Below are positions 1-7,351 of a stretch of 22,304 bases of DNA, in pieces (within the stretch, counting starts at the first letter, position 1; each line of letters starts with the position of its first letter). The translations under genes and the position numbers were made by a program. This stretch comes from Vulcanisaeta distributa (GTDB lineage: Archaea; Thermoproteota; Thermoprotei; Thermoproteales; Thermocladiaceae): positions 1,158 through 23,461 of the forward strand of contig DAXY01000005.1 of NCBI GenBank assembly GCA_002506645.1, read 5' to 3'. Below the pieces are notes generated by a model that ran no database searches, was not told the DNA's origin, and saw nothing but the letters and a program-made list of their open reading frames with translations.

Positions 1-19
1 TCCGTAAATAGTGGTAATG

Positions 20-30
20 TTTAAAAATAT
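20..30 (+). promoter_or_regulatory. TATA box of the tyrA-aroF-aroB-aroE unit
   Basis: TTTAAAAATAT fits the archaeal TATA element. In this window the first T of such boxes lies about 25-30 nt before the start of leaderless genes, which places transcription start near 46-50. tyrA begins at 142, so this unit would have a leader of roughly 95 nt, unlike the leaderless neighbours. Alternative AT-rich boxes at 51-58 and 64-71 (ATCTATAT) could give a shorter leader. Confidence 0.55.
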
Positions 31-50
31 AGACTCTTAATAGGCCTGGG

Positions 51-71
51 ATCTATATGGAATATCTATAT
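51..71 (+). repeat. 8-bp direct repeat ATCTATAT around GGAAT in the tyrA leader
   Basis: ATCTATAT occurs at 51-58 and again at 64-71, 13 bases start to start, separated by GGAAT. It lies immediately downstream of the predicted transcription start and contains the ATGGAAT element (57-63) also found at the transketolase and trpA starts. The position suits a repressor binding site. That role is inferred from position and repetition only. Confidence 0.5.
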
Positions 72-77
72 CAGTGA
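57..77 (+). other. possible mini-ORF, 6 codons, M-E-Y-L-Y-Q
   Basis: An ATG at 57, about 9 nt after the predicted transcription start, opens a frame of six codons ending in TGA at 75-77. Two of the six codons are tyrosine, and the downstream gene is the tyrosine-pathway enzyme tyrA. It is followed by a small predicted hairpin at 80-98. No Shine-Dalgarno sequence is visible, but near-leaderless starts are normal in this window. The frame may simply be a by-product of a DNA operator (TATGGAATATC). Confidence 0.3.
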
Positions 78-79
78 GG

Positions 80-98
80 TACCCAGTCAAATTGGGTG
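80..98 (+). promoter_or_regulatory. small hairpin in the tyrA leader with an alternative partner
   Basis: ACCCA (81-85) pairs with TGGGT (93-97). Wobble pairs at 80/98 and 86/92 extend the stem to seven pairs closing a 5-nt loop. The CCCAG at 82-86 can instead pair with CTGGG at 46-50, enclosing the first mini-ORF in the loop, so the two stems are mutually exclusive. The 46-50 arm lies at the predicted RNA 5' end and may not be fully transcribed. An attenuator role is speculative. Confidence 0.25.
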
Positions 99-112
99 GT
101 GTTGGTTTAGCC

Positions 113-157
113 ATGAGTAGTTGTTCTAGGGGTTGGTGGTTATGCTTGCAGAGTTGA
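113..157 (+). other. possible mini-ORF, 14 codons with tandem Trp, overlapping tyrA start
   Basis: ATG at 113 opens a frame reading MSSCSRGWWLCLQS and stops at TGA 155-157, thirteen bases past the A of the tyrA ATG at 142. The two adjacent tryptophan codons (134-139) lie just before the tyrA start. tyrA is read in the -1 frame relative to this mini-ORF, so translation through it would run across the tyrA start. A G-rich tract here also produces TGG codons by composition, which weakens the signal. Confidence 0.28.
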
Positions 158-1137
158 GGCGCGGCATTGATGGTGTTGATGAGGAGTTAATTAGGTTGAT
201 TGGGGAGAGGGTTAGGCTTGCGGCTGAGATTGGCAGGGTTAAGAGGGTGCTCGGCCTGCCGATCATTGATAGGGATCGGGAGAGGGAGGTCATTGCCAAG
301 TGGGTTGAGGGCCTTGGTAGGTTCGGCATTGATGCCGAGACGGCCATCGAGATTGCCCAAGCCGTGATTAGGGCATCGACTAGGGCGCAGGTAGTTGGTA
401 AGCTGGGTATTGGGGTTACCATAATCGGCAGTGGCAGGGTTGGTAGGACACTGGCCAGGGCGTTGGGCGGCGTGGCCGATGTAACGCTGCAGAGGCATAC
501 CGAGGAGCTCGTGCCCAACGACGTCGTTATACTGGCCACAAGACCGACCCAGGAATCCCTGGACCTGGTAATTAAGTACTCGGGGAGGTTGAGGGACTCC
601 GTAGTGATGGATGCGTTCTCCGTGAAGACTCCAATGTTTAGGTTCCTAGAGAGTGAGTCGCTTAGGTCTGGGTTCCGCTACGTCAGTATTCACCCACTCT
701 TTGGGGAATTAAGTAACCCAATTGGTGAGACCGTGGTCCTAATACCGTCTAGGTCAAGCGGTGATGGCCTCGCCAAGGCCAGGGAGCTCTTCACGAACGC
801 GGGCCTTAACGTGGTGGTGTTAAATGGGCCTGAGGAGCACGATAAGTTAATGGCCTATGTCCAGGTCGCCCACCACGTGTTGCTGCTAACGCTTTATAAG
901 GCGATAAGGAGGGCTGGCCTAGGCCTGGACACTCCATTGGCCACCCACAGCCTTAAGTACACGCTTAAGGCCCTGGAGAGGGTTTTAGAGCAGCCTGAGG
1001 TTAGTGGTGAGTTGTTTAGGCTCAACCCATACTCAAGGGGCGTCGTTGATGAGTTGGGTGATTTATTAAAGGAGGTTGTTAGGGAGCTCGATACAGGCAA
1101 TTTCGAGGTGGTGAGCCATGATAATCAAGGCGTCTAG
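142..1137 (+). CDS. tyrA: chorismate mutase / prephenate dehydrogenase (T-protein)
   Basis: Cytoplasmic bifunctional enzyme that converts chorismate to prephenate and oxidises it toward the tyrosine precursor. Residues 1-85 form an AroQ-type chorismate mutase domain: early R-R-G-I-D, then R-x-x-L-A-x-x-I-x-x-V-K, and R-D-R-E-R-E near residue 46. A Rossmann NAD(P) loop follows at about 94-101 (IIGSGRVG), then the TyrA core with SIHPLFGE (His184) and an H-x(2)-L-M-A...HH helix near 233-245. The length of 331 aa suits this AroQ-TyrA fusion. No prephenate dehydratase domain follows, so this protein serves the Tyr branch only. I chose ATG 142; TTG 133 and GTG 136 are in-frame alternatives. The 3' end overlaps aroF by 20 bases, implying translational coupling. 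The substrate specificity (prephenate or arogenate, NAD or NADP) cannot be read here. Confidence 0.92.
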   Translation: MLAELRRGIDGVDEELIRLIGERVRLAAEIGRVKRVLGLPIIDRDREREVIAKWVEGLGRFGIDAETAIEIAQAVIRASTRAQVVGKLGIGVTIIGSGRVGRTLARALGGVADVTLQRHTEELVPNDVVILATRPTQESLDLVIKYSGRLRDSVVMDAFSVKTPMFRFLESESLRSGFRYVSIHPLFGELSNPIGETVVLIPSRSSGDGLAKARELFTNAGLNVVVLNGPEEHDKLMAYVQVAHHVLLLTLYKAIRRAGLGLDTPLATHSLKYTLKALERVLEQPEVSGELFRLNPYSRGVVDELGDLLKEVVRELDTGNFEVVSHDNQGV

Positions 1138-2113
1138 GGATAGGCTGGATGACGTGGCCAGCGTGCTGGATAAGGCAGGGGCTAGTTTCAGGGTCGTTAG
1201 GATCTATGGTGAGGACTTAATAGTCGCCTGGCCCGACTCGATGATAGACGACAACGCCATAAAGTCCCTGGACCCCAACGCCGTGATTATCGAGGTTAAG
1301 GCCAAGTACCAACTGGCCAGTAATGCCTGGAGGGATAGGACGATAGTCAGTGTTGGTGGTGTTAGGATAGGCGGTAATGAGGTCGTCGTTGCGGCCGGCC
1401 CATGCGCGGTGGAGAGTTATGGGCAGGTTAGGGATACGGCAATCGCGGTTAAGGAGGCGGGCGCCAAGTTGCTGAGGGGCGGCGCTTTCAAGCCCAGGAC
1501 AAGCCCATATAGCTTCCAGGGACTTGGTGTTGAGGGGCTTAAGATACTTAGGAGGGTTGGTGATGAGGTCGGGCTTCCGGTGGTTTCGGAGGTCATGGAC
1601 ACGAGGATGGTGGGGATTGCGGCGGAGTACGTGGACATGATACAGATAGGCGCCAGGAATGCCCAAAACTTCGACCTACTCAGGGAGGTTGGGAGGACAG
1701 GTAAGCCGGTACTCCTGAAGCGCGGTCTCGGTAATACCGTTGAGGAGTGGCTCCAGGCGGCTGAGTACGTACTACTTGAGGGTGATGGTGACGTGGTGCT
1801 CTGCGAAAGGGGTATAAGGACCTTCGAACACGCCACCAGGTTCACCCTAGACCTTGGCGCCGTGGTCGCCGCAAGGAAATTAACGCACCTACCCATATGC
1901 GTAGATCCATCACATCCAGCAGGTAGGAGGGACCTCGTAATACCGCTTGCCCTGGCGGCCATAGCGGCTGGGGCGGACATGCTACTCGTGGAGGTCCACC
2001 CAAGGCCCTGGGAGGCCCTCTCCGATGCCGAGCAGCAGCTGACCTTCGACATGTTCAGGGAGTTGATGACCAAGGGTAGGGAGGTGGCTAGGGCAATCGG
2101 TAGGTCCCTATGA
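1118..2113 (+). CDS. aroF: 3-deoxy-7-phosphoheptulonate (DAHP) synthase, type I-beta
   Basis: First committed step of the shikimate pathway: condenses phosphoenolpyruvate with erythrose 4-phosphate. The TIM-barrel core (about residues 75-331) carries AGPCAVES (93-100), the RGGAFKPRTSPYSFQG substrate loop (120-135), GARNAQNF, LLKRG, CERGIRTF, DPSHPAGRR and EVHP, the standard residues of the KDO8P-synthase-like I-beta class. The first ~65 residues look like the ferredoxin-like domain that in Thermotoga-type enzymes binds Tyr or Phe for feedback inhibition; here that regulation is inferred. Length 331 aa is close to the roughly 338 aa of such two-domain enzymes. ATG 1118 lies inside the end of tyrA. 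The stop overlaps the aroB start by 4 bases (ATGA). The two substrates could be supplied by the transketolase and PEP synthase encoded downstream. Confidence 0.95.
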   Translation: MIIKASRDRLDDVASVLDKAGASFRVVRIYGEDLIVAWPDSMIDDNAIKSLDPNAVIIEVKAKYQLASNAWRDRTIVSVGGVRIGGNEVVVAAGPCAVESYGQVRDTAIAVKEAGAKLLRGGAFKPRTSPYSFQGLGVEGLKILRRVGDEVGLPVVSEVMDTRMVGIAAEYVDMIQIGARNAQNFDLLREVGRTGKPVLLKRGLGNTVEEWLQAAEYVLLEGDGDVVLCERGIRTFEHATRFTLDLGAVVAARKLTHLPICVDPSHPAGRRDLVIPLALAAIAAGADMLLVEVHPRPWEALSDAEQQLTFDMFRELMTKGREVARAIGRSL

Positions 2114-3156
2114 GGGAGTTCACGTACCGGTCGCGCGATGGGGAGGTCAAGGTACTGATAAATGTTGACCACGGCACCGCGCTCGAGGACGTGTTGGCGA
2201 GCTACACGGGCTGCGCGGCCTTCGTATCGAGGAGCATCGTTGATAGGCTTCGTATTAAATGCCCAGTGATCCCAATAGTTGATGGTGAGGATGGAAAGAG
2301 TATTGAGTCCGCGCTGGGCATTGTTAGGAGGGCCCATGAACTCGGTATTGATAGGGATGGCCTATTCATAGGCGTTGGTGGCGGTAGTGTCCTCGACGTT
2401 GTTGGGTTCTCGGCATCGATCTACCTCAGGGGTGTTGACTATGTTAATGTGCCGACTACCATGCTATCCATGGTCGATGCCTCCCTAGGCGGTAAGACAG
2501 GGGTCAATGCATTGGGGCTTAAGAACGTGATTGGCGTCATTAGGCAGCCCAGGTACGTGGTGGTTGACCTATCCTTCCTGGACTCATTGCCAATGCCTAA
2601 CTACGTTGATGGGTTCGCCGAGGTCGTCAAGTACGGGGTAACGATGGATAAGGACCTACTCAACCAGGTAATGAAACGCGCAGGTGAATTACTGAGTAGG
2701 GACAGCGCGGTCCTTGAGGATGTGGTGTATAGGTCGTTGAGGGATAAGGCTGGCATTGTCGAGGCTGATGAGTTGGACAGGGGTGGGGTGAGGGCGGTGC
2801 TTAATTACGGCCACACGGTCGGCCACGCCATCGAGTCCGTGTCGAGGTTCTCCATTAGCCATGGCAGGGCCGTTGCGCTGGGCATGATTTGCGAATCTAG
2901 GATCGGCGTTAGGCTGGGCTACACGCCCAGTGACGTGCCTAACCTATTGATGGATGCCCTGTCCAGGTTCAACCTAGTTAGTAGGGTCAGTATTGATGTT
3001 GATGGGCTCGTCAACGCCATGGTTAGGGATAAGAAGAGGAGTGGTGACTTCATTAAACTGCCCGTGGTGACTGACGTTGGTAGATGGAGCCTGGCCAGGG
3101 TGAGGGTTGGGGAATTAACGAAGTTGGTGGTTGGGGAATGCAGGTCTATGCCGTGA
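2110..3156 (+). CDS. aroB: 3-dehydroquinate synthase
   Basis: NAD-dependent, metal-dependent cyclisation of DAHP to 3-dehydroquinate. Visible motifs are GVGGGSVLD (88-96, NAD binding), VPTTMLSMVDASLGGKTGVN (114-133, the family signature), GFAEVVKYG with metal-ligand Glu, NYGHTVGHAIE and a downstream SHGRAVALGM with metal-ligand histidines. Length 348 aa matches bacterial-type AroB, so this is the classical enzyme and not the archaeal AroB' (DHQ synthase II) route. Presence together with a DAHP synthase confirms that the E4P-dependent pathway is used. ATG 2110 overlaps the aroF stop, and aroE starts inside its last 19 bases. Confidence 0.96.
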   Translation: MREFTYRSRDGEVKVLINVDHGTALEDVLASYTGCAAFVSRSIVDRLRIKCPVIPIVDGEDGKSIESALGIVRRAHELGIDRDGLFIGVGGGSVLDVVGFSASIYLRGVDYVNVPTTMLSMVDASLGGKTGVNALGLKNVIGVIRQPRYVVVDLSFLDSLPMPNYVDGFAEVVKYGVTMDKDLLNQVMKRAGELLSRDSAVLEDVVYRSLRDKAGIVEADELDRGGVRAVLNYGHTVGHAIESVSRFSISHGRAVALGMICESRIGVRLGYTPSDVPNLLMDALSRFNLVSRVSIDVDGLVNAMVRDKKRSGDFIKLPVVTDVGRWSLARVRVGELTKLVVGECRSMP

Positions 3157-3947
3157 TTGGTTACCCACTTGATTACACGTTATCGCCCAACATACATAAC
3201 CACGTATTTAGGGCGCTGGGGGTTGACGCAATTTACGTGCCTCTCAGGGTATCGCCAAGTAGGTTGAGGCACTTCGTGGAGTTCTCCAGGGATTCCCTGG
3301 GTGGGTTTAACGTGACCACGCCGCATAAGGTCGCAGTAGCGGGCTTGATTGATGATGTCGTGGGCCCTGCCAGGGAGCTCGGTAGTGTCAATACTGTGGT
3401 TAATAAGGGCGGTGAGTTGGTGGGCTATAACACTGATTACCTGGCCATTAGGCAGGCCCTGGCCGAGAGGGGTTACTCAGGTGGTGATGCCTTAATCGTG
3501 GGCGCCGGCGGTGTTGCCAGGGCAGTGGCGCTGGCCCTTAGGGACCTGGGCTGTGGTAGGGTCTACGTGGTGAATAGGACGGCCGAGAGAGGGCGTGAAC
3601 TGTGCTCGTTAATTAATTCCTGGGGCATTGAGTGCGTGGCCCTCGGCCTTGGGCAGGTCGTGGGCCTCAGGGCTCAATTACTAATCAACGCAACACCACT
3701 TGGTGTTGATGGGGAGTTCCCAATCAGGCCGGGGGACGTTGGCGCAGGCCTCGTGCTTGACCTTGCCTATAAATTAGCCGGTAGGACGGGCCTCATTGAG
3801 TTGGCGTTGAGCGAGTCCGTACCATTCATTGACGGTTTGGAAATACTGGTTAGGCAGGCCATTGAGGCCGATAGGATTTGGCTCGGCCCCTTCGAAACGC
3901 CGAATTGGCGTGACGTACTTAGGAGGTTACGTGACGGGCTTATTTAA
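3138..3947 (+). CDS. aroE: shikimate 5-dehydrogenase
   Basis: Reduces 3-dehydroshikimate to shikimate with a nicotinamide cofactor (NADPH in most family members). Starting at ATG 3138 the protein is 269 aa. It shows IGYPLDYTLSPNIHN (7-21, shikimate-binding Ser), GFNVTTPHK (56-64) with catalytic Lys64, GSVNTVV, GYNTDY with Asp100, and the cofactor loop VGAGGVARA (121-129). A longer in-frame ATG at 3084 would add 18 glycine-rich residues without family similarity and lies deep in aroB, so I reject it. GGTTGGGG just upstream of 3138 may act as a weak ribosome-binding site. It is the last gene of the tyrA unit, and its stop overlaps the aroD stop on the other strand by 4 bases. Confidence 0.95.
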   Translation: MQVYAVIGYPLDYTLSPNIHNHVFRALGVDAIYVPLRVSPSRLRHFVEFSRDSLGGFNVTTPHKVAVAGLIDDVVGPARELGSVNTVVNKGGELVGYNTDYLAIRQALAERGYSGGDALIVGAGGVARAVALALRDLGCGRVYVVNRTAERGRELCSLINSWGIECVALGLGQVVGLRAQLLINATPLGVDGEFPIRPGDVGAGLVLDLAYKLAGRTGLIELALSESVPFIDGLEILVRQAIEADRIWLGPFETPNWRDVLRRLRDGLI

Positions 3948-4651
3948 TCGCCCTCCCTGGTGAGGGTGAGTAATGAGTTCATTAGAGCCTTGACCTTACT
4001 ACATAGGCCAATGCTTAATTGCCCAGGGCCTGTCTTACCACGCACTGAGCAGTACATTAGGGCTGACCCCATCATCATGGCCACAGCCCTATACGCCGGG
4101 TTCCTCGGTATGACGGCGACGCGCACATCATTAACGCCCAGGAGACTCAGTAAGTTTAGAAAGTCCTTATCGTTGGCTGAGAAGACCTTGTAAATGAGCG
4201 CCCCAAACCTCTTGGCTATGTCTAGGTCCTTAACGGCAAGTTCATGGGCGTTAACGTCCCTGGCGAACACATGCCTCGAGAGTATCGACCCCTCGGCCAA
4301 GTCGCCATACAACTCGGGGTGCTTGGTCAATAGGTCAACCTCCACGTCAGGTATGGCGCCAACGCCCTTACTGAACTCCAGGATGCCGTACTTAACCTCG
4401 GGATCCGCACTACGGCCACCACCCTCCCCACGCTCCCTAACCGTGACTATAGTTGGGTAGTGGGCCACGTAATCCTCAATGACCCTCTTAACCTCCTGGG
4501 TTAGGGCCAGGTTCTCCATGTAATCCAGCCTAAGCTCCACGGCCTCGCATGACGTGGGTAGGTAATAGAATGAGGGCTTCCTCAGCGGCACTGCGCATAC
4601 GAGCACGGGCCTCCTCATCAATAATTTATTCCAATCACTCGTTTCGGGCAT
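3944..4651 (-). CDS. aroD: 3-dehydroquinate dehydratase, type I
   Basis: Dehydrates 3-dehydroquinate to 3-dehydroshikimate through a Schiff base on lysine. The 235-aa protein shows VELRLDY (38-44, substrate-binding Glu/Arg/Asp), TVRE (70-73), SRHVF with the general-base His127, YKVFS with the Schiff-base Lys155, and a C-terminal G-P-G-Q loop (208-211) typical of class I enzymes. Length is near the usual ~220-250 aa. It is the only shikimate gene encoded on the minus strand, convergent with aroE and divergent from aroK. A TATA-like tract on the minus strand lies roughly 25-40 bases upstream of the ATG, so it is probably leaderless. TGGAAT, the core of the element seen at other aromatic starts, lies in codons 7-8. 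Confidence 0.94.
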   Translation of the reverse strand: MPETSDWNKLLMRRPVLVCAVPLRKPSFYYLPTSCEAVELRLDYMENLALTQEVKRVIEDYVAHYPTIVTVRERGEGGGRSADPEVKYGILEFSKGVGAIPDVEVDLLTKHPELYGDLAEGSILSRHVFARDVNAHELAVKDLDIAKRFGALIYKVFSANDKDFLNLLSLLGVNDVRVAVIPRNPAYRAVAMMMGSALMYCSVRGKTGPGQLSIGLCSKVKALMNSLLTLTREGD

Positions 4652-4716
4652 TAACGGTAATTACTAATCAAGAAGTTTAAAAATATTATTTTCTCACACG
4701 CTACACAAAATAGGTC
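4652..4716. promoter_or_regulatory. shared divergent promoter between aroD and aroK
   Basis: The 65-base gap has one central AT-rich block at 4676-4694 (TTTAAAAATATTATTTTCT). Read on the plus strand, the TTTAAAAATATT at 4676-4687 sits about 30-40 nt before the aroK ATG. Read on the minus strand, AAAATAATATTTTTAAA sits about 25-40 nt before the aroD ATG. The two genes therefore appear to share overlapping core promoters and both be almost leaderless. Confidence 0.6.
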
Positions 4717-5538
4717 ATGAATTTAGTTAATAGAGAATATATAACATACGGTGGGATATCCATAATAAATGCAGTACCAGCGTGGCTGGGCGGTGCGGCC
4801 GCCATAAACCTCAGGGTGAGGGTTAGGGTTAGGGAAGGGGCTTGCCCAATGAGCGAATTCGTTAACTTCATCATTAATTACCTAAGGGCTAGGCTTGGGC
4901 TCGATCGCGATTTCTGCGTTGAAGTCGATAGTGAGGTGCCGCCTGGTAGTGGGTTGAAGAGTAATAGTGCCGTCGCCGTCGGCGTGATCCACGGAGTACT
5001 GAGCCTACTGGGCGATGCGGATCCGATAATGTCGGCCAAGCTCGCTGCCGAGGCCACCAGGGCCCATGGCTCATCAATAACTGGCGCATTTGATGATGCC
5101 TCGGCTGCGATACTGGGCGGTATCGTGCTCACGGATAATAAGTCGCTTAGGGTGATTAGGCAGTTAAACCCGGAGCCGCTTACCGTAGTCATCACTGGAT
5201 ATAATGATAGGAAGAACCTGCAATACATTGATAGGTTGAGGGCGCTGTCTGGGGTTTACAGGGAATTATTTAGCATGGCCCTTAACGGCGACTTATGGAG
5301 GGCCGCAACGATGAATGGGGTCCTCGTTGCCGAGGCGCTGGGCTACCACAGGGCTTTGGAGACCATAGGGGCTGCCATGAGGCTTGGCGCCCTGGCATCC
5401 GGCGTGAGTGGTAATGGCCCATCGATATATGCCGTATTTAGGCCGGGTGATGAGGGCCCATTTATAGACTATATAGGGAATACCTGGAAATACTACCTAG
5501 TCACTAAACTAGTTAGTACTAGGTATTTAGTGCCGTGA
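4717..5538 (+). CDS. aroK: shikimate kinase, archaeal GHMP type
   Basis: Phosphorylates shikimate to shikimate 3-phosphate with ATP. It belongs to the GHMP kinase superfamily, not to the P-loop AroK/AroL of bacteria. The GHMP ATP loop is at residues 74-89 (VPPGSGLKSNSAVAVG), the family's GAFDDASAAILGG segment is central, and the third GHMP motif ASGVSGNGPSIYAVF is near the C-terminus. At 273 aa it matches archaeal shikimate kinases. Homoserine kinase is the main alternative of similar fold; the location among aro genes and the motif spelling favour shikimate kinase. ATG 4717 follows the divergent promoter directly. The R-V repeats near residues 33-40 give a telomere-like DNA pattern that is just coding sequence. 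Confidence 0.93.
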   Translation: MNLVNREYITYGGISIINAVPAWLGGAAAINLRVRVRVREGACPMSEFVNFIINYLRARLGLDRDFCVEVDSEVPPGSGLKSNSAVAVGVIHGVLSLLGDADPIMSAKLAAEATRAHGSSITGAFDDASAAILGGIVLTDNKSLRVIRQLNPEPLTVVITGYNDRKNLQYIDRLRALSGVYRELFSMALNGDLWRAATMNGVLVAEALGYHRALETIGAAMRLGALASGVSGNGPSIYAVFRPGDEGPFIDYIGNTWKYYLVTKLVSTRYLVP

Positions 5539-5641
5539 CCTACGCAATCCACGAATTGAAGATATAGGTAATATAGGTTGGGATAATCCTTAAATATTTT
5601 GCCAAACACCCCACAGCCCGTATGGAATATCAGGAATTCCA
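5539..5641 (+). promoter_or_regulatory. aroK-transketolase gap with promoter
   Basis: This 103-base gap contains a TATA box TTAAATAT at 5590-5597, giving a predicted transcription start near 5617-5620. The remaining 3' part holds the ATGGAAT element and inverted repeat at 5622-5641. I see nothing else in the AT-rich 5' half. Confidence 0.6.
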
Positions 5642-5648
5642 ATGGTGA
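5622..5648 (+). other. possible mini-ORF, 8 codons, M-E-Y-Q-E-F-Q-W, overlapping transketolase start
   Basis: ATG at 5622, within a few bases of the predicted transcription start, opens a frame reading Met-Glu-Tyr-Gln-Glu-Phe-Gln-Trp and stops at TGA 5646-5648. All three aromatic amino acids occur in eight codons, and the Trp codon overlaps the transketolase ATG at 5642. Under leaderless rules this 5'-terminal ATG should be the one used first. It shares the 11-mer TATGGAATATC with the tyrA leader. Confidence 0.35.
5623..5641. repeat. inverted repeat TGGAAT / ATTCCA at the transketolase start
   Basis: TGGAAT at 5623-5628 and ATTCCA at 5636-5641 are perfect 6-bp inverted arms around a 7-base spacer, just downstream of the predicted transcription start and ending next to the start codon. 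This could be a dimeric repressor site in DNA or a weak hairpin in RNA. The same half-site appears at the tyrA and trpA starts. Confidence 0.5.
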
Positions 5649-7351
5649 TTGATGAGGCGAGGGCTTCGATTGACCTGGATAGGCTTGTGGAGGTTAGGGA
5701 TAGGGCGAGGGAATTACTGATTAAGTTGGATAGGGAGTTCCCATACATACACCTGGGCTCTTCATTGGCTGCCCTGGACATAATAAACATCCTCATCAGG
5801 GTCATGAGGAGGGGTAATAATGATTGTAGGGATTGGTTCATACTGAGCATTGGCCATGTGGCCCCCGCATTATACGCGGTACTGGCCGTGGAGGGCTTGA
5901 TACCCGTGGATAGGCTCATGGAGATCAATCAACCGACCTCGAGCATATCGACGCATGCCGACAACCTGGACTTACCGTACATAGACGCCACCACGGGCTC
6001 GCTTGGTCAGGGACTTAGCATGGGCGTTGGGTTGGCCCTGGCGAATAGGGTTAGGGGTTGTGGTGATGGTGTTGTTTACGTATTGATGGGTGATGGTGAA
6101 TTGAATGAGGGCCAGGCATGGGAGGCCGCAATGACGGCTGTTAAGTACGGTCTTGATAACCTAATAGCCATAGTGAGCCTAAACGGTTATCAACTGGATG
6201 GGCCATCAAGTACGATTAAGCCCATTAACTATGCAAGGGTTTTCGAGGCCATTGGTTGGAATGTACTCCATGGCAATGGGCATGACTATGAGGACTTGAT
6301 TAGGCTAATCACCAGGGCGCGTGGGGTTAGGGGTAGGCCAACGGTTTTGTTCCTGGGCACAGTTAGGGGCAGGGGAGTTAAGGGCCTGGAGAATACCCAT
6401 AAGCAAACCCTCAATCCACCGCCGAGGCCCCAATTCTCGATGAGGGAGGCCCTGGGAATTACGCTGGCTAGGCTTGGCGAGGACAATGATAGGTTGGTCG
6501 TTGTTACGGCCGACGTGGGCGAGTCCACCAGGGCCAGGTACTTCGGCGAGAGATTCCCCAATAGGTACTTCAACGTGGGCATTTCGGAGCAGGACCTAAT
6601 CGGCGTGGCCGTGGGCCTCGCCCTCGGTGGTTACTTGCCGGTGGCCATGGCCTACGCAATGTTCATGATGAGGGGTTGGGAGCAGATAAGGAATTCCCTG
6701 GGTAGGATGAACCTAAACGTCAAGCTCATAGCAACCCACGCTGGGTTGAGCGACTTCGCCGATGGCCCCAGCCACCAGGCGCTTGAGGATGTCGCATTGA
6801 TGAGGACGCTCAGCAACATGGTGGTTGTGGCGCCGGCGGATGCGTGGGATGTGGAGAGGGCGATACCCAAGGTCATTGAGTATGATGGGCCGGTCTACGT
6901 GAGGGTTGGCCGCGATTACTCACCGCCAATAACCATGGATATGGACTATGAATTCAGGATTGGGGAGATATATGAATTAGTTGATGGTGATGATGCTGTA
7001 ATCCTGGGTTACGGCCCAGTACTCCATAACGCCGTTAAGGCTTCCCAGGAGCTTAGGAAGATGGGCATTAGGGCCGGCGTGTATAACGTACCGACTATAA
7101 AGCCGCTCAACGTAGATGCAATAACTAGGATGGCCCGTAGGGTCGGGAACATAGTCGTTGTTGAGGAGCACTCGCCGAGGGGCGGCCTCGGCTCGGCCGT
7201 GGCGGAGTTAGTAAGTGGTTTTGCCAGGGTCAAAGTGCTTGGGGTTGATGGTTATGGGCATTGGGGTAGGTCTGAGGAGGAGCTGCTCAGGTTCTATGGG
7301 CTTGATGAGGAGGGCATAATGGATGCCGTGTTGAAGCTCATTAATTCATAG
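5642..7351 (+). CDS. tkt: transketolase, single-chain
   Basis: Thiamine-diphosphate enzyme that transfers two-carbon units between sugar phosphates. In an organism without the oxidative pentose pathway it is the likely source of erythrose 4-phosphate for DAHP synthase. The N-terminal half shows SIGHVAPALYAVL (69-81), IDATTGSLGQGLSMGVG (114-130) and the ThDP motif GDGELNEGQAWEAA (150-163) with Asn181. The second half has ADVGES (290-295), FNVGISEQD (310-318) with catalytic Glu316, and a complete C-terminal domain. At 569 aa it is shorter than bacterial transketolases (about 620-680 aa). Many archaea encode the two halves as separate genes; here they are one ORF. DXS or a pyruvate dehydrogenase-type protein is excluded by motif order and context. 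Confidence 0.93.
   Translation: MVIDEARASIDLDRLVEVRDRARELLIKLDREFPYIHLGSSLAALDIINILIRVMRRGNNDCRDWFILSIGHVAPALYAVLAVEGLIPVDRLMEINQPTSSISTHADNLDLPYIDATTGSLGQGLSMGVGLALANRVRGCGDGVVYVLMGDGELNEGQAWEAAMTAVKYGLDNLIAIVSLNGYQLDGPSSTIKPINYARVFEAIGWNVLHGNGHDYEDLIRLITRARGVRGRPTVLFLGTVRGRGVKGLENTHKQTLNPPPRPQFSMREALGITLARLGEDNDRLVVVTADVGESTRARYFGERFPNRYFNVGISEQDLIGVAVGLALGGYLPVAMAYAMFMMRGWEQIRNSLGRMNLNVKLIATHAGLSDFADGPSHQALEDVALMRTLSNMVVVAPADAWDVERAIPKVIEYDGPVYVRVGRDYSPPITMDMDYEFRIGEIYELVDGDDAVILGYGPVLHNAVKASQELRKMGIRAGVYNVPTIKPLNVDAITRMARRVGNIVVVEEHSPRGGLGSAVAELVSGFARVKVLGVDGYGHWGRSEEELLRFYGLDEEGIMDAVLKLINS

Noticed and set aside
1417..2337. Long minus-strand reading frame (306 aa) opposite aroF and aroB
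   Set aside because: It has no family motifs, a low-complexity Ser/Pro-rich composition typical of antisense frames, and lies wholly opposite two well-supported genes.
3084..3137. Extended aroE start at ATG 3084
   Set aside because: The added 18 residues are Gly/Glu-rich, unlike any shikimate dehydrogenase N-terminus, and lie deep in aroB. ATG 3138 gives the canonical start just before VYAVIGYP.
4819..4834. Telomere-like GGGTTAGGGTTAGGG tract
   Set aside because: It lies in frame inside aroK and encodes alternating Val and Arg. GTT and AGG are favoured codons throughout the window, so GGTTAGG is common coding sequence here.
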